Shown: piece after piece, positions 7,284 through 10,971 of the stretch
Numbering within the stretch: position 1 is the first letter of the stretch
How the letters are laid out: each line of letters opens with the position of its first letter
Origin: an uncultured Bacteroidales bacterium
Lineage (GTDB): Bacteria; Bacteroidota; Bacteroidia; Bacteroidales; P3
DNA length: 10,971 nucleotides
NCBI GenBank assembly: GCA_937906975.1
Contig: CALCUN010000082.1
Span: forward strand, 1 to 10,971
Reading direction: 5' to 3'
Notes under the pieces: generated by a model
What the model was told of the DNA's origin: nothing
The model's input: only the letters and a program-made list of their open reading frames with translations
The model's database searches: none
Translations under genes and position numbers: made by a program

Positions 7284-9335
7284 ATGAAAAAAAGATTAGT
7301 ATTAAGTTTGTTTACATTAGCATTAATATTATCTAATGTACTAAATGCACAACAAGCAGCGAAATGGAGTTTCAAAACAAAAGCAATAAACGATTCCATT
7401 TCAGAATTAGTAATGCAATGCACTCTTGATGGAGATTGGCACATCTATTCTCAATACACAAAGGGAACAGAAAATCCTATCGTATTTACATTTGAAAAAA
7501 GCGGAAAATACGAAGCAATTGGAAGCATAAAAGAATCTCCAAAACCAATAGCAGAATACGACCCTTTTGCAAAAGATTCAAGTCGTTACTTTAAGAACAA
7601 AGTTACCTTCACTCAAAGAATAAAAATAAAGAGTGCAGAGGACTTTCAAGTAAAAGGAAGCGTAAACTACCAACTTTGTGAAAAAGGAAGCTGTATTCCA
7701 CCAGATGACACTGACTTTACTTTCAATGTAAAGGGAAATCCTAAAGCATTAGAGGTGCCTGCTGTTGTTACAGAAGAGTTAGCAAGCACAGAAACCCTTA
7801 CAGAACAAACTCAAGAAGTTGAAAAAGCAGAAGAATTAGCAGTTGCAACAACAGAAGAAACAGTAGCAAACGCAGAACAAAAAGACAAATCAATGTGGGC
7901 TGTATTCTTCGTATCATTTACCGCAGGATTATTAGCCTTAATCACTCCTTGCGTATTCCCAATGATACCAATGACAATTTCTTTCTTTATGAAAGGCAAC
8001 ACATCTAAACGCAAAGGAAGACAACAAGCCTTCTTCTTTGGCGGAAGTATCATATTTATGTTTACAGTCTTAGGATTGATTTTAACCTGGGCTCTTGGAG
8101 GAGATGCAATGTACATAATCTCTACTCACTGGGTGCCAAACTTAATATTCTTTGTAATATTTATGATCTTCGCCTTCTCATTCTTCGGATTGTTTGAACT
8201 AACAATGCCTTCAAAACTAATAAACAAATCAGATGAACAAGCAGACAAAGGCGGATATTTAGGAACATTCTTCATAGCATTGACAACCGTATTAGTTTCT
8301 TTCTCTTGTACAGGTCCAATCTTAGGAGCAGCCTTAATAGAAATGGCATCTGGTTCAAGCAACAGCTACGTATTCTTAATCTCTATGTTAGGATTCGCAG
8401 TAGGATTCGCATTACCATTTACAATCCTTGCAATGTTCCCTTCAGTTCTTAAAAACATGAAATCAGGAGCATGGTTAAACACAGTAAAAATAGTATTTGG
8501 TTTCATAGAAATCGCATTAGGATTGAAATTCCTTTCAATGGCAGACCTATCAGCAGGTTGGGGAATATTAGATAGAGAAACTTATCTTGCATTATGGATA
8601 GTTACATTTGCAATGCTTGGATTCTACCTATTAGGAAAATTGAGATTCAAAGGCGATGCACCAGTTGAAAAAATTGGAGTACCACGTTTGTTCTTATCAT
8701 TGATAGTATTCTCATTCGTAGTCTATATGATACCAGGTTTATGGGGAGCTCCATTGAAAGCAATCTCAGGATACATTCCACCACAAACAACACAAGACTT
8801 CGATTTGATTAGAATCAACGCAGAAAATGCAACAGTTGCCTCAGCAAGCACTTCATCTCTACCAGCAGATAGAAAGTATGCAAAAGAACTTCACTTACCA
8901 ACAGGATTTGAAGGCTTCTTTGACTTAGAAGAAGCAAAGGCTTACGCAAAACAAGTAGGCAAACCAATCTTCATAGACTTCACAGGAAAAACATGTGCTA
9001 ACTGTCGTGAAATGGAAAACTACGTTTGGGTTGATCCACAAGTAAAGAAACGTCTAACAGAAGAATATGTTATGGTAGCCCTTTACGCAGACGTTAATAC
9101 AATTGAGCTTCCAGAAAACGAATGGGTAACAACAAAAGACGGAAAAACAATAAAAACACTTGGAAAGAAAAACCATAATTTCCAAATAGAGCAATTCAAA
9201 GCAAACGCTCAACCATTATACGTTTTAATGGACGCAGATGGCAACCTATTAACAAAAGAACCTAAATCATACGACAGAGACATAAACAACTTTGTTAAAT
9301 TCCTTGATGAAGGTTTAGCAAATTTCAAAAAATAA
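7284..9335 (+). CDS. dsbD: Thiol:disulfide interchange protein DsbD
   Basis: DsbD takes electrons from cytoplasmic thioredoxin and passes them across the inner membrane to periplasmic thiol proteins. The 683 residues show the full three-part layout. After a signal peptide (1-22, ending LNA) comes the periplasmic alpha domain with C132 and C137 (LCEKGSCIPP). An acidic Glu/Thr/Ala linker (about 158-200) leads to a membrane core of about eight helices (205-490) with its redox pair C223 (LITPCVFPM) and C342 (SFSCTGPIL). The C-terminal thioredoxin-like domain (about 535-683) carries C571-A-N-C574 and a probable cis-proline P644. Each E. coli cysteine pair has a counterpart; the alpha-domain pair is spaced by four residues here instead of five. 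The gene follows the EnvC-like gene by 17 bases and ends at a strong hairpin terminator, so the two probably share a transcript. Confidence 0.96.
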   Translation: MKKRLVLSLFTLALILSNVLNAQQAAKWSFKTKAINDSISELVMQCTLDGDWHIYSQYTKGTENPIVFTFEKSGKYEAIGSIKESPKPIAEYDPFAKDSSRYFKNKVTFTQRIKIKSAEDFQVKGSVNYQLCEKGSCIPPDDTDFTFNVKGNPKALEVPAVVTEELASTETLTEQTQEVEKAEELAVATTEETVANAEQKDKSMWAVFFVSFTAGLLALITPCVFPMIPMTISFFMKGNTSKRKGRQQAFFFGGSIIFMFTVLGLILTWALGGDAMYIISTHWVPNLIFFVIFMIFAFSFFGLFELTMPSKLINKSDEQADKGGYLGTFFIALTTVLVSFSCTGPILGAALIEMASGSSNSYVFLISMLGFAVGFALPFTILAMFPSVLKNMKSGAWLNTVKIVFGFIEIALGLKFLSMADLSAGWGILDRETYLALWIVTFAMLGFYLLGKLRFKGDAPVEKIGVPRLFLSLIVFSFVVYMIPGLWGAPLKAISGYIPPQTTQDFDLIRINAENATVASASTSSLPADRKYAKELHLPTGFEGFFDLEEAKAYAKQVGKPIFIDFTGKTCANCREMENYVWVDPQVKKRLTEEYVMVALYADVNTIELPENEWVTTKDGKTIKTLGKKNHNFQIEQFKANAQPLYVLMDADGNLLTKEPKSYDRDINNFVKFLDEGLANFKK

Positions 9336-9355
9336 GCAAATAGAAATCAAATAAC

Positions 9356-9391
9356 AAGAAGGGAAGACAACACTTCCCTTCTTATTTTTTT
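9356..9391 (+). terminator. Intrinsic terminator after dsbD
   Basis: A perfect 11-bp stem (9356-9366 with 9373-9383) closes a six-base loop (ACAACA) and is followed by A and seven T residues (9385-9391). This is a textbook rho-independent terminator 20 bases after the dsbD stop codon. The ATG of the next gene lies only seven bases past the T-run. Confidence 0.92.
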
Positions 9392-9397
9392 AATATT

Positions 9398-9949
9398 ATG
9401 TTCGACTTCGTAAGCATAGACTTTGAAACAGCAGACAAATACATACCCTGCTCACTTGGATTAACAATAGTAGAAAACTCACAAATAGTTTGCACAAAAA
9501 ATTGGTTAATAAAACCAATATGCTTTCCTTATTTCCATTTCTATGCACAAAAAATACACGGCATACACAAAGAAGACGTGGAAAACAAACCAGAGTTTAA
9601 CCAACTATGGCACGAAATAGAACCATATCTTTACGACAAAATCATAATAGCACACAACGCCTCGTTTGACATCAACGTTTTAAGAAAAACCCTTCTTCAC
9701 TACGGCATACAAAAACCAAAGGCAAGATACCTTTGCACCTATCAACTCTCACGCATAGTATGGAAAGAATCCACAAAATTCTCATTAGACCACCTATGCA
9801 ATCAAGAAAACATAACACTAAATCATCACAAAGCAGAATCAGACGCAGAAGCCTGTGCAAGACTCTTTCTAAGAGAAGCCGAAATCTTAGAAACAAATAA
9901 TTTCTACGAATTAAAACAAAAAACAAAACTTAGACTAACAAGAGTATAA
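9398..9949 (+). CDS. DEDDh-family 3'-5' exonuclease (DnaQ-like)
   Basis: This stand-alone 183-residue exonuclease domain resembles the epsilon proofreading fold. Exo I is D8-F-E10 (SIDFETA), Exo II is HNASFD with D91, and Exo III is H144-KAES-D149 (HxAxxDA), so all four acidic metal ligands and the DEDDh histidine are present. The arrangement HGIHKEDVENKPEF (54-67) after the first strand is typical of DnaQ/PolC-type exonucleases. It has no polymerase, BRCT or GIY-YIG domain. It may trim 3' ends in DNA repair or RNA turnover; the substrate cannot be told from sequence. The start codon sits seven bases past the dsbD terminator and no TAnnTTTG element is seen in front of it, so it may depend on read-through. 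Its stop codon is three bases from that of the convergent EamA gene. Confidence 0.9.
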   Translation: MFDFVSIDFETADKYIPCSLGLTIVENSQIVCTKNWLIKPICFPYFHFYAQKIHGIHKEDVENKPEFNQLWHEIEPYLYDKIIIAHNASFDINVLRKTLLHYGIQKPKARYLCTYQLSRIVWKESTKFSLDHLCNQENITLNHHKAESDAEACARLFLREAEILETNNFYELKQKTKLRLTRV

Positions 9950-9952
9950 GAC

Positions 9953-10849
9953 CTATTTACTCCCTATCTTTTTAATCTTATCTTGCAAAATTATAAGTAA
10001 AACTGATAAAAGTATTAAAATAATTCCACAAGCAAGATTCAAAGTAAAGACTTCATTAAAAACAAAAAACCCTATCACCACAGCAGTCAAAGGTTCCAAA
10101 GCCCCCATAATAGAAGTAGGCGTTGAACCAAGAATTTTCACAGCAATATTCATCAAACACAAAGACATAATAGTAGTAACCACAGAAAGCAAAAGAATAT
10201 AAACAACCTGATTAAGATTAGTTATTGGCTGAATATAAAAATCCTTATTTGTAAAAGAGAACAATCCCACACAAACAAGACAAAACATCAAAGCATAAAA
10301 AGTAAGTTTAAAAGTAGAAAAACAAAGAGAAGACTTATTTACCACAATCATATACAAAGCATAGCTCAAAGCCGAAAGCAAAACAAGAATCACACCCATA
10401 GTATTCAACACCACACCCTCACCAGAATAATACAACAAACAAACCCCACCAAAAGCCAACGCAATAGAAAAAACAACCGCAGGAGTAATCCTTTCCTTAA
10501 AAAACACAGCCATTATCAAAGCCACCATAATAGGGTGAGTAAAAAGCAAAGTAGAAGCCACACCCGCAGGCATATAAAGAAAACTCATAAACAAAGAAAG
10601 CGAAGAAATAGCGAATAAAACACCCAAAGAAGCCAAGACAAGCACTTGTTTTTTGTTTACCTTAAAAGAAATCCTCTTTGCCATCATTATACAAGCAAGA
10701 ATAATCACAGCAAAACCAAATCTATAAAACAAAACAGAAGTAGTACTCATTCCCTCCTGATAGAGATTCAACGCTCCAAGAGGATTCATTCCATAACATA
10801 TTGCGGACAATATTCCACAAACAATTCCCTTTGCTTTTTCCGATTTCAT
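9953..10849 (-). CDS. EamA/DMT-superfamily transporter
   Basis: This 298-residue inner-membrane protein belongs to the drug/metabolite transporter superfamily, whose members export or import small metabolites. The substrate cannot be predicted. It has about ten membrane helices in two EamA repeats (about 8-141 and 150-288). Typical marks are FYRF (41-44), the acidic residue after the fourth helix of each repeat (FKER near 119, FNEV near 266), and ALEPLTAVVIG (250-260). The basic tail (KIKKIGSK) fits a cytoplasmic C-terminus. The ATG at 10849 lies eight bases after the T-run of the tRNA-Asp terminator on the same strand, which leaves no room for a separate promoter outside the hairpin. The 3' end meets the exonuclease gene tail to tail with a 3-base gap and no terminator hairpin between. 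Confidence 0.92.
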   Translation of the reverse strand: MKSEKAKGIVCGILSAICYGMNPLGALNLYQEGMSTTSVLFYRFGFAVIILACIMMAKRISFKVNKKQVLVLASLGVLFAISSLSLFMSFLYMPAGVASTLLFTHPIMVALIMAVFFKERITPAVVFSIALAFGGVCLLYYSGEGVVLNTMGVILVLLSALSYALYMIVVNKSSLCFSTFKLTFYALMFCLVCVGLFSFTNKDFYIQPITNLNQVVYILLLSVVTTIMSLCLMNIAVKILGSTPTSIMGALEPLTAVVIGFFVFNEVFTLNLACGIILILLSVLLIILQDKIKKIGSK

Positions 10850-10857
10850 AAACCTTT

Positions 10858-10901
10858 AAAAATGCAAAAGGGCTTCAAGACTTGAAATCTTAAAACCCTT
10901 T
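10858..10901 (-). terminator. Intrinsic terminator after tRNA-Asp
   Basis: On the minus strand a 14-bp stem pairs 10901-10888 with 10880-10867, including two G-U pairs, around a seven-base loop (10887-10881). A T-rich tail follows, with TTTTT at 10862-10858 interrupted from the stem by TGCA. It begins one base after the tRNA gene's 3' end and ends just before the start codon of the EamA transporter. Confidence 0.82.
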
Positions 10902-10902
10902 G

Positions 10903-10971
10903 CGGTCCGGACGAGACTCGAACTCGCGACCCCATGCGTGACAGGCATGTATTCTAACCAACTGAACTACC
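10903..10971 (-). tRNA. tRNA-Asp (anticodon GTC), 5' end cut by the window
   Basis: The 69 bases in the window fold as tRNA positions 6 to 73. The D stem is GTTC/GAAT with loop AGTTGGTTA, the anticodon stem is CATGC/GCATG around CTGTCAC (anticodon GTC), and the T arm is GCGAG-TTCGAGT-CTCGT. The 3' acceptor strand is CCGGACC with discriminator G73. The first five acceptor bases lie beyond the right edge; pairing predicts GGTCC. The AspRS identity bases G10, G34, U35, C36, C38 and G73 are all present. The 3' CCA is not encoded (the gene continues G-CAAA), so it must be added after transcription. Confidence 0.97.

Noticed and set aside
1..10971. CRISPR array, insertion sequence, prophage or defence island
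   Set aside because: No spaced direct repeats, transposase, integrase or phage-type genes were seen; although a tRNA gene is at the right edge, no attachment-site duplication is visible in the window.

Overview
The window is AT-rich (roughly one third G+C by eye) and looks like a chromosome segment from a Bacteroidota bacterium. Four signs point there: promoter-like TAnnTTTG elements in place of sigma70-type -10 boxes; an ATP synthase subunit a with a long exported N-terminal extension; an adjacent DUF4175-type protein, a family I know mainly from this phylum; and mostly no Shine-Dalgarno sequences. I cannot name a genus. Every gene is recognisable to family level and most are housekeeping. 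I see no mobile element, CRISPR array, defence cassette or broken gene.

Layout. Positions 1-2445 (minus strand) hold atpB (F0 subunit a) and, overlapping its 3' end by 14 bases, the first 462 codons of a DUF4175-like membrane protein that leaves the window on the left. No other ATP synthase gene is visible beside atpB. A 288-base divergent intergenic region (2446-2733) carries one promoter-like element per direction. On the plus strand follow mrdA (PBP2, transpeptidase) and rodA (SEDS glycosyltransferase), the paired peptidoglycan synthase of the elongation machinery. Behind its own promoter-like element comes an EnvC-like coiled-coil protein whose M23 domain has lost all its metal-binding histidines, and then dsbD, which carries reducing power across the inner membrane. 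An 11-bp hairpin with a T-run closes this run of genes.

The right end holds a small DEDDh 3'-5' exonuclease (plus), a convergent EamA/DMT transporter (minus) only 3 bases away, and a tRNA-Asp(GTC) (minus) with a strong terminator hairpin. The tRNA is cut by the window edge and lacks its first five bases.

How the genes fit together. mrdA, rodA and the EnvC-like gene form a cell-wall block: synthesis of new strands plus probable control of wall-cleaving amidases. dsbD follows the EnvC-like gene closely and supplies general envelope redox function. The less ordinary points are the isolated atpB with a non-ATPase partner, the fully degenerate M23 domain placed next to elongasome genes, and two genes (the exonuclease and the EamA transporter) whose start codons sit within about ten bases of a terminator's T-run with no visible promoter of their own. 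I found no convincing undescribed system.
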